Shown here: one piece after another, positions 34,490 through 46,607 of the stretch
Layout of the letters: each line of letters opens with the position of its first letter
Position numbering within the stretch: the first letter of the stretch is position 1
Origin: Neodontobutis hainanensis
Lineage: Eukaryota > Chordata > Actinopteri > Gobiiformes > Odontobutidae
Assembly: GCA_024349245.1 (NCBI GenBank)
Contig: JALDNG010000104.1
Location: forward strand, 124,001 to 188,000
Length of the DNA: 64,000 bases
Direction of reading: 5' to 3'
Made by a program: the position numbers and the translations under genes
The notes under the pieces: generated by a model
The model's input: only the letters and a program-made list of their open reading frames with translations
Databases searched by the model: none
Told to the model about the DNA's origin: nothing

Positions 34490-35460
34490 ATAAATGCCAT
34501 AAAGCATTCTAATTACAATACGCCAAACAGCACAGAGACAAGCCTCAAAGCAAAGTCATTTGGAGTGATGAGACCAAAATTGAACTTTTTGGCCACAACC
34601 ATAAAAAATACATTTGGCGAGTAGTCAACAAGGCCTATGATGAAAGGTACACCCTTCCTACTGTGAAACATGAAGGTGGATCGCTGGTGTTTTGGGGATG
34701 TGTGAGCTACAAAGGCACAGGAAAACATGAATGCAGCATGTTATCATCCTGGAAGCTTTGCATGGGACGTACCAACATGAAAACGAGCTAAAGCACAAGG
34801 CCAAATCGACTTTTCATTGGCTACAGTAGCATAAAGTGAAGGTTCTGGACTGGCCTCAGTCTCCTGACCTCAATATCATTGAGCCACTCTGATCTCAAAC
34901 GTGCAGTTCATGCAAGACAGCCCAAGAATTTGTAGGAACTGATGTTTTTGGCCAAAAAGAATGGGTAGCTTTGCCATCTGAGAAAATTAAGAGCCTCATC
35001 TGCAATTACCACAAAAGACTTCAATCTGTCGTTGATGTTCCCACAGGGATCCTCTTCAAGACGAGCTGGTCTCTGCAGCTTGTTAGTCAGTGATGTCAGA
35101 GGGTGAGGACGATTCATCCTGCAGCTTACTGGATGGATCAGGCTGCACAAGCATCTCCACAACTTCTTCAACAACTGCTTCACAACAATTGGTTGGTACT
35201 TGTTGCTCTTCTTACAGTCAAATGACGAGGAGGAGTGAATGCAATTCTGTATTGCACTCACTTTTGTTAAGTCTGTACTTCTCAACTTCAAAAGGTCACA
35301 GGTGCAGAAAGACACTTTCTTTGTTTTTGATTACTCCATGTAGTTCTTAGAGCTAAGGTGCTTATTTTGAATTTCTCGGACACATCAAGATCAGAGCGTA
35401 AAGATCTGGAGGGGAAATCCTGCACCTTTAAGTTCACAACTATAGCGGGTGACAACAAAA
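34490..35460 (+). pseudogene. Tc1/mariner transposase remnant and 3' region
   Basis: One plus frame from about 34546 encodes VIWSDETKIELFG (second catalytic Asp region), then VKHEGGSLVFWGC, and a later frame gives SPDLNIIEPL (catalytic Glu region) and WVALPSEKIKSLI. The order is that of a DDE Tc1-like transposase. The N-terminal DNA-binding part is missing, and stop codons plus frame changes inactivate it. Followed by non-coding 3' sequence shared with the inverted copy. Confidence 0.85.
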
Positions 35461-35469
35461 AGAAACTCA

Positions 35470-38030
35470 AATGGACTATACTTGGATTCAGATTTAAACT
35501 GACAATCCTTATTCTGTCTGAGCAAGTTTGAACACTATGCTCTCTTCTGGGCATTTACTAAACTGCAAGACATAAGTTTTACAAAATTTTTGGCAGGTTA
35601 TTGTGCCATCTACTGGACTGGTAGAAAACTTGCCACTTTAGAGTTAAAAACACCCTCTGTCTCTTAATATGACAAACATCAAAGAAGAACAAGGAAGAGA
35701 ATTTCTAAGTGCACTTCCTGAAGTCTATTTTCATGTCTTTATTTGACTTGGACTGGCCAGTTGAGGAAAAACTTCTTGTATACTATGATTGATGATTACT
35801 GTTTTAAAGCCATTTTATTCACCAACCCCCAATGCCAGATCTGATACACCAACCCAACTGAATGATAAATTAATGTGTTCTTTGTTTGGCTGGCAGAAGA
35901 CGTAAACACCACAAGCCCTGGTGCCCAATGAGAACAGCAGCCACAGACATTCCCAGTCTATTATATGTGTTATTCTGCTGCTGCCTGGTGAGGAACAGTC
36001 GGAAGGGAAAATTACTGACCCTGAGGTGGACCAAGTCTAGTCCAGCCAGCTCCAGCAGGGTCCACCCTCGTGCTGTTTCATCAGCTGCTCCTATGGGTCC
36101 AAACAGGTTATGGGCATTTCTCACAATAGGCACACTCTCAATAGTTATATATAGAATGTACAGTGCAAAAGGGTACATACAATCACTGACACTAGAAGTA
36201 AGATGTATATTGAACTGTATGTATCCTTTTAAACAATTAGCCTTGGTAAATCATATCTTCTTATTCTCAATGGAAACAAGTCCTGAAAATGTATTTGATT
36301 CTTCTGGTCACAAGGTCACAACAGGGTAATCCCACAGAAATGTTTCAAGTTTTACAGACTGTAATCGGGCCAACAGTTGTTAAGCGCAGAAAAATGGTGT
36401 CAGTGTCGCAGTTACATATAAAAATATCTGTTTAGTCACCAAGTTTTCATCACCTCTGTTTCTATAAATGAAAAACAACCCATACAAAATGAGACAAAAG
36501 ATTAGAAATTGGATTTATTTCAAAAGTTGCATTCTTTAAAAAAAGCGACATCACTGTTATTAAAGCGTACTTTAAAAAGACATGGGAATGTAAATGTAAA
36601 TTACTTTTCTTTGAATAATGTAATGTTCATTAAGGGGGGGCAATGTTTTCTTAACCCTGTTACTGATACATTACATGCAAATTACAATACATTCAATTTA
36701 AGTGTAATAATTCAAGCCTCTTATGTTCATGAGTTATGAACCTGATATCATCAGGTGCGTTGTCATATATATATATATATGTATATATTTAATATAATAT
36801 TATATATATATAACAATTTTATCCCATATTGTCTTCAAAAGCATTTTATTTCAACAATCATCTCCATCTGTCAGCATTGGACTTCTAGCATACCTTCTAA
36901 TAAACTTAGAAACAGTGAACAATAAGAGGAAACTCATGTCTCTAAAAAAAAACAAAAAGACTGACTATATATAAAGATGTCCAACACTGGTCAGTTGAAT
37001 CTAAACAATGAACGTGCTGAAAATTACAAGCAGTTACACCCATGTCAAATCTATACTTAGTCAGCCTGGCTATTTTATAACTACTTGCTTATGTTTCCTG
37101 ACACAGCAGTGCTCCACCTGCTGGCAGTTGTATAAACTGTTTAGAACAGCTAATATACTAAGGAATACATTTACTACTTAACTTTGAAATAACATTTATA
37201 GCACATGGCAAAATGAAAAATAGGCCTCCCTCACTGTGTAAAATCCCCTTGTACAACCGAAGAGGAGCTTTTACACAGTGAGGAACAGTGACAAGATGAA
37301 GGTGTAAAAGGTGAAAGAGTGAAATTGCTGCTATATTTGTAACAGGGTTCAACCGCTGACCTGATAGCACCCTGCCTACGCTTTCCTGGTGTCACTAAGC
37401 GCAGGAAACAGTGGCAGATCACAGGGAGCACAGGCCCTGATAACACCCTGTCACTCAAACATTAGATAAGAAGATGCTGAAAACAAACTATGGATGACTG
37501 ATAATTGTAATTTTCATTATTGAAGATTAGAAGTCTGGATGAGAACATCAGTGACACACAATGTCCCATCTAGTCTATATGTTTTACTAGAAAAGAAGAA
37601 CATAGACAGTCATTGCAAATTGGAGGGTGATTGGGCTGCAAATGTGCCTGCAGTTGTCATCATGTTTCTGGCTGAATGTGGTGTACGGTCACTTTTTAAC
37701 AGAGCTGGATTATTATTGAGTCTTGTGGTGACAGAAGTGTAAAGTGATGGTATTACATAAAACTCTAAAAGTCCATAGTGGATAATTAGGTTTTTGAGGC
37801 AGAAGACAGAAATATGAGAGCACTAGGCCAACAGGTTGTGGCCTTATTGCTTGGCCTTTAAAAAATACAAATGTAGGAACACAGCACACTCTTCAAAAGG
37901 ACACAAAATATCATCTATATGTGTGATACCATTGAGCCATATACTTTAATGTGTTTTACTTTGTTCCGCTATGTCTATGCTCCTATATTCTGCCTTTGTT
38001 CTATCCTCTGACGTCATTGTTTTTGATTAT
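35470..38030. other. Intergenic, no gene seen
   Basis: Contains AT dinucleotide low complexity at about 36764-36812. The overlapping open frames at 35.87-36.33 kb (147 codons plus, 102 codons minus) match no family I recognise and show no convincing splice context. Confidence 0.45.
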
Positions 38031-38225
38031 AAGAATTGAATTAGAACCAAATATGTGATGTCATTGTGACATTTACATATGAGTTTTTGTCATCATGTGA
38101 TCTCAAAGATGTCATCATGTTAATATATGATGTCATTGTACCAATATATGATGGTATCGTGTCATAAAATGACACGATACCTGATCACTGTAATATTATA
38201 TGATGTCATTGCGTAACAGTAGGAT

Positions 38226-38450
38226 GTCAGCGCAGTGGCACAGGTGATAGTGTGGTTGTCCAATAACTAGAAGGTTGGCAGTTTGATTCCCGTTCAAACT
38301 GTTGATGTGTTCTTGGAAGGAGAGGCCGTAGGAGTAAAATGGCTGCATGTCTCCATGTGGCTACAGATGTGGCTTACCACCAGTCTGTGACTCTGGAATG
38401 AATGAATAATGACCTGTGAGTGCTTTCAGTCCCTTGGGAGAAAAGTGTGA
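38226..38450 (+). mobile_element. SINE copy, internally deleted
   Basis: It reads GCAGTGGCACAGGTGATAGT, AGAAGGTTGGCAGTTTGATT, GTGTTCTTGG, then jumps to GGAGAGGCCGTAGGAGTAAA, ATGGCTGCATGTCTCC and TCCCTTGGGAGAAAAG. The order matches the full-length copy at 46775-47132 with the middle missing. Confidence 0.8.
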
Positions 38451-38557
38451 TGTTGTCAAACTGTCATTATAATACGGCATTGTGCTATTATATGATGTCA
38501 TTAATAAAAGTATTGACAAATACTGTTATAAAATATTTAATAAAAATTATTGGTACT

Positions 38558-39486
38558 GCACGTTTGAGGTCTCCTCTGAGTGGCTCAATGATATTGAGAT
38601 AGGAGATAGATTAGGAGACTGAGATGGACAGTCCAGAACCTTCACTTCATGCTGCTGTAGCCAATGATGCGGCTTCTGGGCTGATGATTGCAAATTTTTC
38701 TTCAGTATTTTCTAATAACATGGTTTATTTATCTTTTCTTGTGCCTTCGTAGCTGAACACATCCCCAAAACATCAGCGATCCACCTCCATGTTTCACTGT
38801 AGGAATGGTGTACCTTTCATTGTAGTCCTTGTTGACTACTCTCCAAATGTAACATTTATTGTTGACTTTGTTCCAAAGGTTTTGAGGCTTGTCTCTGTGC
38901 TGTTTGGCATATTGTAAGTGGGATGTTTTGTGGCATTTGTGTAGTAATGGCTTTCTTCTGGAGATTGACTATGCAGCCCATTTTCCTTCAAGTGCCTCCT
39001 TGTTGTGCACCTGGAAACAGCCACACCTCTTTTTTTCAGAAAGTTCTGTATTTCAGCTGAAGTTATTTGTGGGTTTTTCTTTGCACCTTGAACATTTTTT
39101 CTGGCAGTTGTGGCTGATGGTTTCCTTTACTAGCCATTCAAACATGTTTGTGTCAACTTGTGTGGATGTTATCAGGCCAAAATCACCAGGGGGATTTTGA
39201 TCAGGGTCATTTGGGTAGTTTCCGTTGTCATTATGATTTAAAGAAAAGTAAACACATTTGTTTGACAATAAATGGCTTCACCCAACCACTAACTAATATT
39301 TTTTTGTGTTATCATTCATACGTTCAAAAATGGCCAAACAATCACAACAGAGTATGTAACCTTATGAGCACAACTGTATTTCTGTTGCAATTGTCTTCTT
39401 TCTACGAGCTGCCGGTGGACAGTTTTGTTATTTTTCTATGCCATCTTATATATAATCAAGAAAAATAAGTATTTTTATATAAAAAA
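38558..39486 (-). pseudogene. Tc1-like element, 5' part, minus orientation, decayed
   Basis: From 39486 inward it has the terminal region with TACAGTTGTGCTCATAAG, then transposase-like sequence (PTVKHGGGSLMFWGC near 38760-38810, YIWRVVNK-like CYIWRVVNKDY near 38840), ending in ...CTCAAACGTGCAGTACC. Stops and frameshifts throughout. The 3' end is missing. Confidence 0.8.
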
Positions 39487-39504
39487 TATGTAACAACTGT
39501 AGCA

Positions 39505-39645
39505 TGTTTTGAGTACCCAGAGAAAACCTATCCAAGTACAGGTAGAACATGCAAAGTCCACACACAAAGGCTCCATCCGGCCCAGGAGTTAAACTGCTTC
39601 TTGCTGTGAGGTGGCAGTTCTAACCACTGTACCACTGTATTACCA
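39505..39645 (-). mobile_element. tRNA-like SINE fragment, second type
   Basis: Words such as CCCAGAGAAAACC, AGAACATGCAAAGTCCACAC and CTTCTTGCTGTGAGGTGGCA are characteristic of a dispersed tRNA-like repeat in teleosts, different from the SINE at 46775. Confidence 0.6.
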
Positions 39646-40779
39646 CTTTACAATGTCACTGTGTCATTATATAATGTCAATGTGTCATTATTTTATGTTA
39701 CTGTCATTTTATGATGTGTTATTATCATATGATGTCACTGTCATTATATAATGTCTTTATGCTATTTATGATGTTATTGTGTCATATTGTGATGCCATTG
39801 TGACATAATGATGATAATTGTTCATAGTGCTTCATTTTATATCCTTTTCCGACAAATAGGTCTCATTTCTTTTGTTTTCAATTTGTGTTTTTTTCAAACT
39901 GTATTTGAGTTTTCCAAAAATGTTGAAAATGCTTTACTTCAATTATATTATGTTTAATTTATTTTATTATGTTTTATGATGATTGATTTTAACTTTCTTT
40001 TTACTCTTGTTTTGGCATTCAGTTTACACAAGAAAAACTGTGAATTCCTTTGATGCTTAAAAGTTTAGGTGCAAAATGAGACGGTCACAAGAGGCTGAAA
40101 GAAAATTATGTTTTTATAAGTTCTAAAGGCTTCAAAGACACGTGAACTTCAGAAATGTTTTATTTTAATCTCCATTCAGTTTTGGTTTAGCAAAACTACA
40201 AAAGCCACATGGAAAGTTGAGGAGGTCAAACTGTCTGTCAATGATGACACGCACAATGTTCACACTGTCTAGGCAGGAGCAGGTTATGACTAGTTCCAGT
40301 GTTTGAAGTGTCTAGTGTAACATATTTGTCCGGGTATTTAATGGGTCAATCAACCAACACTAATATGCAAAAAAAAATGTACAGTCCATATAACTTGGTG
40401 CATCCTGCAGACATGTAGACTACACTGGATTTGCAGTTGAGCACCATTCAGGAAACATTATATACTCCATGTCATTCTCTCTTCCTTGTTTTTGTTTTGG
40501 CAATAGTAATAAATGCTTAAAATATATTACACATGGACAAGTTACCAAAATAGCATTAATCAGTGACATCATCTGCATCTCATACTGATTCATTTCACAA
40601 AGTAAACTCAATCTGTGTTTATTTATTCATGGTTTATGTGATAGGGACCAATACAATAAACATAGATTATCTTCTCAGTCATATTCACAGTGTTTATAGC
40701 CAAAGCTAATTTACAACACCTTTGTGTCTTTTTAGCATAACGGTCCTGAACTGGCCACATTAATTGCACAGCCTGTTCA

Positions 40780-40915
40780 TCCTGGGACTGGATCTTTTTT
40801 TTTAGTTTTTTATGCACATGATGTGTTGTCTTGTACAGGCTGTAAAACATTTTGGAGCAACTGCTGTGATATTGGGCTTTACAAATAAAATTAAACTGAA
40901 AACTTAAGCAGACAG
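40780..40915 (+). repeat. Dispersed retroelement 3' tail fragment
   Basis: The sequence ending ATATTGGGCTTTACAAATAAAATTAAACTGAA resembles the 3' tail shared by several teleost retroelements. The upstream part is unclear. Confidence 0.4.
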
Positions 40916-41309
40916 CGCCAGTCACGTTACCATAGGGATGACTGACTTGATTGTTCAGTGGCATGGGGAAGGGTCTGTCTGCAGGACTGTACTTGTACTC
41001 TCAGACTTGCCCTAACCCCCTAACCCACTCTCAGGCGTCGACTGCAAGTGACGTCACCTGCAAATGACGCTAAAGGTGTCTGAGAGTGCTATTGTATCCT
41101 TGCAGGGCTCCAAAGTTGTTAAAGTGAATGCACTGTGTAAAAAGACAAAGATTGGTCCAAAATTCAAACTTTTGAATCTGGTCGAGGAGGTGTTTTTTGT
41201 TTCATGTGACCTAAGTGAAAGCAATGATATAACAGCCTTGTTCTTGACATTCATTGGCTACTGGCTTCTCAAAGCAAGTAGAACAGACAATTCCAGTATA
41301 AAGCTATAC

Positions 41310-41935
41310 TTAAGCCCAATCCAATGAAGTGGTGTGTGTCCCAATGCTCGTTTGGATCAAGGGGAAGGACTGTACACCCCTCCAAATGGATATTTTGGAG
41401 GACCACACTTGAACCGAAGGGGTAAGATAATTTCTCAAAATGCAGTGCTTAAAAATTACGACAGTGCTATTTTATCTTCCTTTAATCTTGAACTTGTTTA
41501 TACTCTGATCTGTTTTGTCCTCGGAAAGTTTCATAAAAATTGTTAGCCTCACATCGACAGGTCACTAAGTTTTAAGACTTTTTAAACTTTTTATTTGCTA
41601 ATGTATAACACCGCTATCTGTTTTTCTATTAATATAAATTGACATAACATAAACATTAACACGTGGTTGTGGTAACATCTACACTGTATGATGATGACGT
41701 ATGTATTTTTAGACCATTTTTAGTACATTTATTAGACTTGTATATAGGTTATTTTAAACAATATAATTATAAATCCTAAATTATTATTATTGCACATCTT
41801 TGCCCCTACAGGAGTGGTGTCTCAATTCTTAGGGGTAGACTATAATATTAGCCCTACCCCTTCCTTTAGATGGCCAAGGGGAAGGGCTATGGGCAAGTGG
41901 TAGGGGTAAGTTAGAGAATTGGAATTGGGCCTTAA
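41310..41935. mobile_element. Candidate TTAA-flanked MITE, about 620 bp
   Basis: It begins TTAAGCCCAATCCAATG and ends in the inverse of TTAAGGCCCAATTCCAATTC. Subterminal AGGGGAAGG/CCTTCCCCTT words occur near both ends. TTAA at both ends suggests a piggyBac-type target, but a Harbinger-type TTA/TAA duplication is equally possible. Confidence 0.5.
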
Positions 41936-42056
41936 GCTTCAGAGTTTATCAGCAATGCTTCAGAAAATCCCAAGATTTAAAAAGTTGTATGTTTGAGAGC
42001 AAAATGGATCTTAATAATAAGAAACTGAAAGCGCTTTTACAGAGGCCTATTCATTC

Positions 42057-42155
42057 ACTCCACACACTAGTGGTCTGTCTTGCTCAACGACACAATGTCA
42101 GTATGAACTAGGGAGAGCAGGAAACGAACCACCAACCTTCCAGTTATAGAATGAC
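42057..42155 (-). mobile_element. SINE fragment
   Basis: Diverged copy: GACACAATGTCAGTATGAAC, GGGAGAGCAGGAAACGAACC, CCTTCCAGTTATAGAATGAC, in the order of the head half of the 46775-47132 element. Confidence 0.6.
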
Positions 42156-42159
42156 CACT

Positions 42160-44030
42160 TGACTTTAATGGCTGTAGTGGTGGGCCTGGCAGACATACTA
42201 GAGTGTTCTGTGCAAATGCAGATTGTTTTGCATTTTAGTATTCTGTAAACAGCCCCTAACTGTATAGATTTAAATTAGGATGGCTTGCTAGGCTAATAAA
42301 TTGGGCTAAAACTGGCCTACTTCAGTGTTAAAATCTAGGTTTATGTGAAGATGTGACCCGTCAATCTTCCAATGTTTTGTTTATACAAATGACAATGACT
42401 ATAAATACCATTGTGTCAAAGAGATTTAACATCCTGTCCGCACCCGTTGTGAGTCCTAGGGCAGGATGACACACACTGACAAGACATTCTAGTGCAGGTA
42501 CTGATACTGCATGTGAGGACTATTTTGGCTTTGAAACAGTATATCAGTGGACCTCCCAAAGCTATTGTATGAGCCAGGAGTGGTCACCCAAAGGGGGTCC
42601 ACCCTCCTGCAGTCATCGCAGCCCCCTGGGCATCCCCTCTTGATAAAAACTGTAATGGAAAAATGATAAACAGGTTGTCTGAAGAGCCGTGACTTTGTTT
42701 TCCGCGGAGACTATAATTAGTTAGTCCAATATCTGCGCAGTGTCAGATATATTTAGACTAGAGAATAAAACAAAGGTGTTGGAATTTTGGTCTGATACAG
42801 ATCTAGGTTGAGTCGCAGTATGCTGTTTATGCGGTGATAAACATTTGCTCACATTACCCCCCCACGTGTACACTAATGGGATGTTAGTGTCTAGCGCCGC
42901 GTTGGTATTTGCCCACATTCTTTTTCTTTATGGTTTACACTGTGGATGTTCAAAGTGGAAAATTCCAAGGAGCCGAGGGAAAAATAGTGCTGAGGACATG
43001 CAACTAGGCTCAGGAATTAATTGAAGAGACATTACCTAAAGCCGGTGTTAATGGCTGGAGATTAGCTGCGTAATTAGGTTTTAGTAGGTAGTGCAAATGA
43101 AGGGTGCCATTGCTGGGGAAATTGCTTCCTTTAGCTTTATGTCTGCAGTGGTTGGTTGATGGAGATGTGGGTCGGTGTGTGGGCCCCAGGGATGGACACT
43201 TAAGGGGAAAAATGTAGGATGGAGGAAGAAGATGTTTACAACAAATAACAAATTGGCCCAAGTAATAAAAGTCAGAGCACTGAACAGGTCAAGGATACAA
43301 CAGTACAGCTGTTCTGTTCAAAGAAAAATGGGAATATACCAGAACACAGCTCAATGGAAACACAAGACTCTTCAGGGGTTACTACATCAAATTGTGTCTA
43401 ACCCACCTGACCCAAAACGTATCATTTAGTAAAACCATAACTGAATACTCTAGTCCCAAATGAATTATAATCCACTGTCTAGTAGCTTCTTGCATTGTGA
43501 CTCAATATGTTTCAGAACACATAATCATGACATATTGCAGTCATACGACCCTTCCCTCTGGCGACATGTTGAGACTGTGCAGCAGGTGGAGCTGATCACA
43601 TTAGAGGCGGGCGCGTTCCTCCGAGCTGAGCCGCTGCTGGAGCCGACTGGAGCGTGGCCATCATCAGTCTCACTGATTACACCTGTGTGTTGTGAAGGCC
43701 TGCCGGGAAAAGGCCTGACTGTTCCCTAACACCAGAACACATCATTACACACCTCGGGGAAATATGTCAACTATTCATTTTGTATGCAGCCAGCTCTTTT
43801 TGTTACATAAAACATCTGAAGTATACATCTAACGCATATTTCTTTTCCTCTGTGCAATAGCTCCAGAAAAGCTGTTCCTGTTAAGTTACATTCTTGGTCC
43901 AGATTTTTCAAGCGGTTGGTCGTGACTTAACCTGACTGTCCAGATGGTCTGTTACACTGGGCCGTGTGCAGGGAATGGGGCAGGCACTTCAGATGAGTTG
44001 ATGGATGGGGAGGAGCCCCCTCTAACAGTA
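42160..44030. other. Intergenic between edn2 and phactr4; possible regulatory DNA
   Basis: No gene. Segments 42960-43170 and 43540-43700 are repeat-free with unskewed composition. The first has homeodomain-like cores (GGAATTAATTG, GCGTAATTAGG) and could be conserved non-coding sequence. This is inference only. Confidence 0.3.
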
Positions 44031-44032
44031 CA

Positions 44033-44430
44033 TAACAGTGTTGTAGTCTAGTCCTCAGTGTTCGAGTCCAAGTCCCTAAAGGCTACTAGGAGTCGAGTCA
44101 CTTGAATAACAAGTCCGAGTCACACTGATTGGGATTTTAGTTTTGTATATTCCAATTATAAGACATTTTTATAGTGTTGTGATTATGGCATATTAATTAA
44201 GGCTATAGCCTATATGGGCCAATATTTTTTTATTTATTTATTTATTCAAAGCCACACAATAGTTTAGTCAGCAGCTGTTTATATTGAAATGTGTGGGTTA
44301 CATTTAGGAGCTGACAGGTCATTGAGAGCGGAACTTGCAAGTGCATCGTGAACAAGTCCGAGTCAACAGTTCTCAAGTCCATGTCGAGACACAAGTCCGA
44401 ATCCAGAATTAGAGTACTCCATCTCTGCTA
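44033..44430. mobile_element. Candidate DNA-transposon-derived repeat with AAGTCCGAGTC words
   Basis: The ends are imperfect inverses (left TAACAGTGTTGTAGTCTAG, right reading inward TAGCAGAGATGGAGTACTC). Both flanks of the interior carry repeated AAGTCCGAGTC/GAGTCCAAGTC words. No clear target duplication. Confidence 0.5.
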
Positions 44431-44439
44431 CATAATGCT

Positions 44440-46600
44440 GTTGCACTAAACAGAAGACTTATATAGTGAATTAAATTTGTGAACAGACATATATGTAAAA
44501 AAACAAAAAAACAATGTCCAATAAACTCAATAAATCAATCAAATCAATAAAGTGATATTGACTTTCTGCAATAAACCTGTGTGTGAAGTCTTGTCTGAGT
44601 AATGAATAAATGTGATTGGATTATTGTCTGTACAAGTTCAGGTAAGATACCATTAACATTTTTACTGTAAACACTTAAACGTATTAAAACAATTCACGAA
44701 TGATTGCATTTCCTCAGAAAGTCAAACTTGTGTATCTAACTCATTTTCATTTGAATAAGTTGAGTACATGTCATGGTCGCACTGTTCTGCTCTGACATCT
44801 CGCAAAGCATTATGGTCTAATTTGACCGTGACCATTGTTGTTTACTGCTTGGTGATGCTGATGCATGGTGGGAAACTTTGAGTGCACAACATACCAGTCA
44901 CTAGACATTCGGACAACACTAAAGAATTGCGTGATCACTATGTAGTGCAGTATATAGTGACTATGGAGTTGTCTGGACACTACTGACACTAAATCAAGAT
45001 ATAATTATAACCTTTAATGCCTATTTGTATCTATAGATCTTTCCAGCTATTTCTTTCAGTGTAACCTTTAAGTGCTGTGACATACTGTAGTTTCAGAGGA
45101 CAGTATATTTAGCTAGACAATGGTCCTTGCAGTCATAGTGCTTTGTTAAATGAGGTATGAGGCAGGTTTTGTGGAGATCTGCTGAAGCAAGAAGTATTAC
45201 TGAGTCCAACTATTTCCTTACGATTAATCCACCAACTTTACATTGATCTGCGCTGTTCTTTTACTCTGCCTATAGCCAGAGAAGTTGCTGAAGATTTACG
45301 AGCTAAATTAAAAGAAGAATCGGCAAGAAAGCACTTAATAAACAACAGGACAGATCCCCCATGTAGAAAGAATGGCTGGAGGAATTCCTAATGCATTACA
45401 ACTTCCTTTTTCGGGAGAATGTTTTTAGCGATGGTATTCATTAACAAGGAACACATTTTTCACTGCTGGATTTGAAATATACAACAAAAAGACTCGGCGA
45501 CGCCGGTGTTGTGGATTAAAAATTAATTCAGGGCCTGGGGGTTCTGTCAAAGATTGTAATGGCTCCACTGTCAACTTTAGTATGTCTAATGGAGTAACCT
45601 TGTGTAAAAGGAAATGGCATGAATTTCAATGCCCTCCAAATTGTGCTAAAGAAAGTTGGTACACAGTTCTATCGCACCTAATTTCATAATAATGGGACTT
45701 ACATGACTCTGCAAAAAATATTGCCTTAGTTTGAGTATAATCAGACTCGGTGCAACTGGAAGGGCAGTACGTTGAATTTCTCTTATTTGAACTAACATTA
45801 GGCAAAAAAAAAAAAAAAGTGATTACTGATACCCATAATAAAATGACCAAGGTTCCTTGTTGGTGTAGGAACCAAAACGGCTCGGGCTGTTACCGTGTTA
45901 ACAACATCGCATGTTGATGATGTCAGTAAAATATATTTTTCATGGTCTTTACAAAAAAAACTACTAATGCATGACATGAATCAGCATTGTCTTTTTCATG
46001 TTCGGATCAAATATGTTTTGCGGCTAATATGAAGGTATTTTGATGTAGTCATCTCCTTATCATTTAGCAGCATGAAAAGGGAAATATTTCTGATACTATG
46101 TGATGACGGAGTGTTATTAAACCTTAACTGATGAACTATCTGCCATAAATACTGAATATTTATGTGTATATGCATTACACAGTTGCATAAATCTTTTTCT
46201 AGAATGTGAAAATGAATGTCTGGTCAAAACTGCTCGAGTCACTTTATCCCAAACTGTTCACATATACTCGAGTTATTTCCGTTTAAGCTACGACATAGAG
46301 CCAATCACTGGTGTGAGTGCAACGGCTCTTCCAATCATATTGCACGCTGTCATTATTTAGTGAAGCACCCATGATGTTATGCTTTCAATGGTTTGCCCAA
46401 TTAAAATGATATAAATAAATAAATAAAAATTCACCCCTAAAATATGGTGCATTCTGTCCTTTTTGTTTTTTTCCTACACAAAAAATGATTATGCATTAAA
46501 TTAAAAGTGAAATATAAAGGATGCATTTTATACATTTTTTATATTTATTTGGAAATAAACAGAGCATGGTCAAAATTACTTAGCAACACAGTTCAGTGGC
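44440..46600. other. Intergenic, no gene seen
   Basis: AT-rich; only short unrecognised open frames. Confidence 0.5.
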
Positions 46601-46607
46601 AATTATG

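Larger units (their letters stand above)
38040..39810. repeat. Minisatellite, about 20-bp ATGATGTCATTGTG-like unit, interrupted
   Basis: Degenerate units of the type TATGATGTCATTGTGTCAT fill 38040-38215, resume at about 38440-38515 and again at 39645-39810. The gaps are filled by a SINE (38226-38450), a Tc1 fragment (38558-39486) and a tRNA-like SINE fragment (39505-39645). It includes a 13-bp-arm perfect hairpin at 38153-38181. Confidence 0.7.

Noticed and set aside
35870..36329. Overlapping open frames of 147 (plus) and 102 (minus) codons
   Set aside because: No recognisable domain, no supporting splice partners, and overlapping frames on both strands make a chance origin more likely; a lineage-specific exon cannot be fully excluded.
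38040..38215. CRISPR-like spaced repeats
   Set aside because: Units are degenerate, of variable spacing and without unique spacers; a eukaryotic minisatellite.
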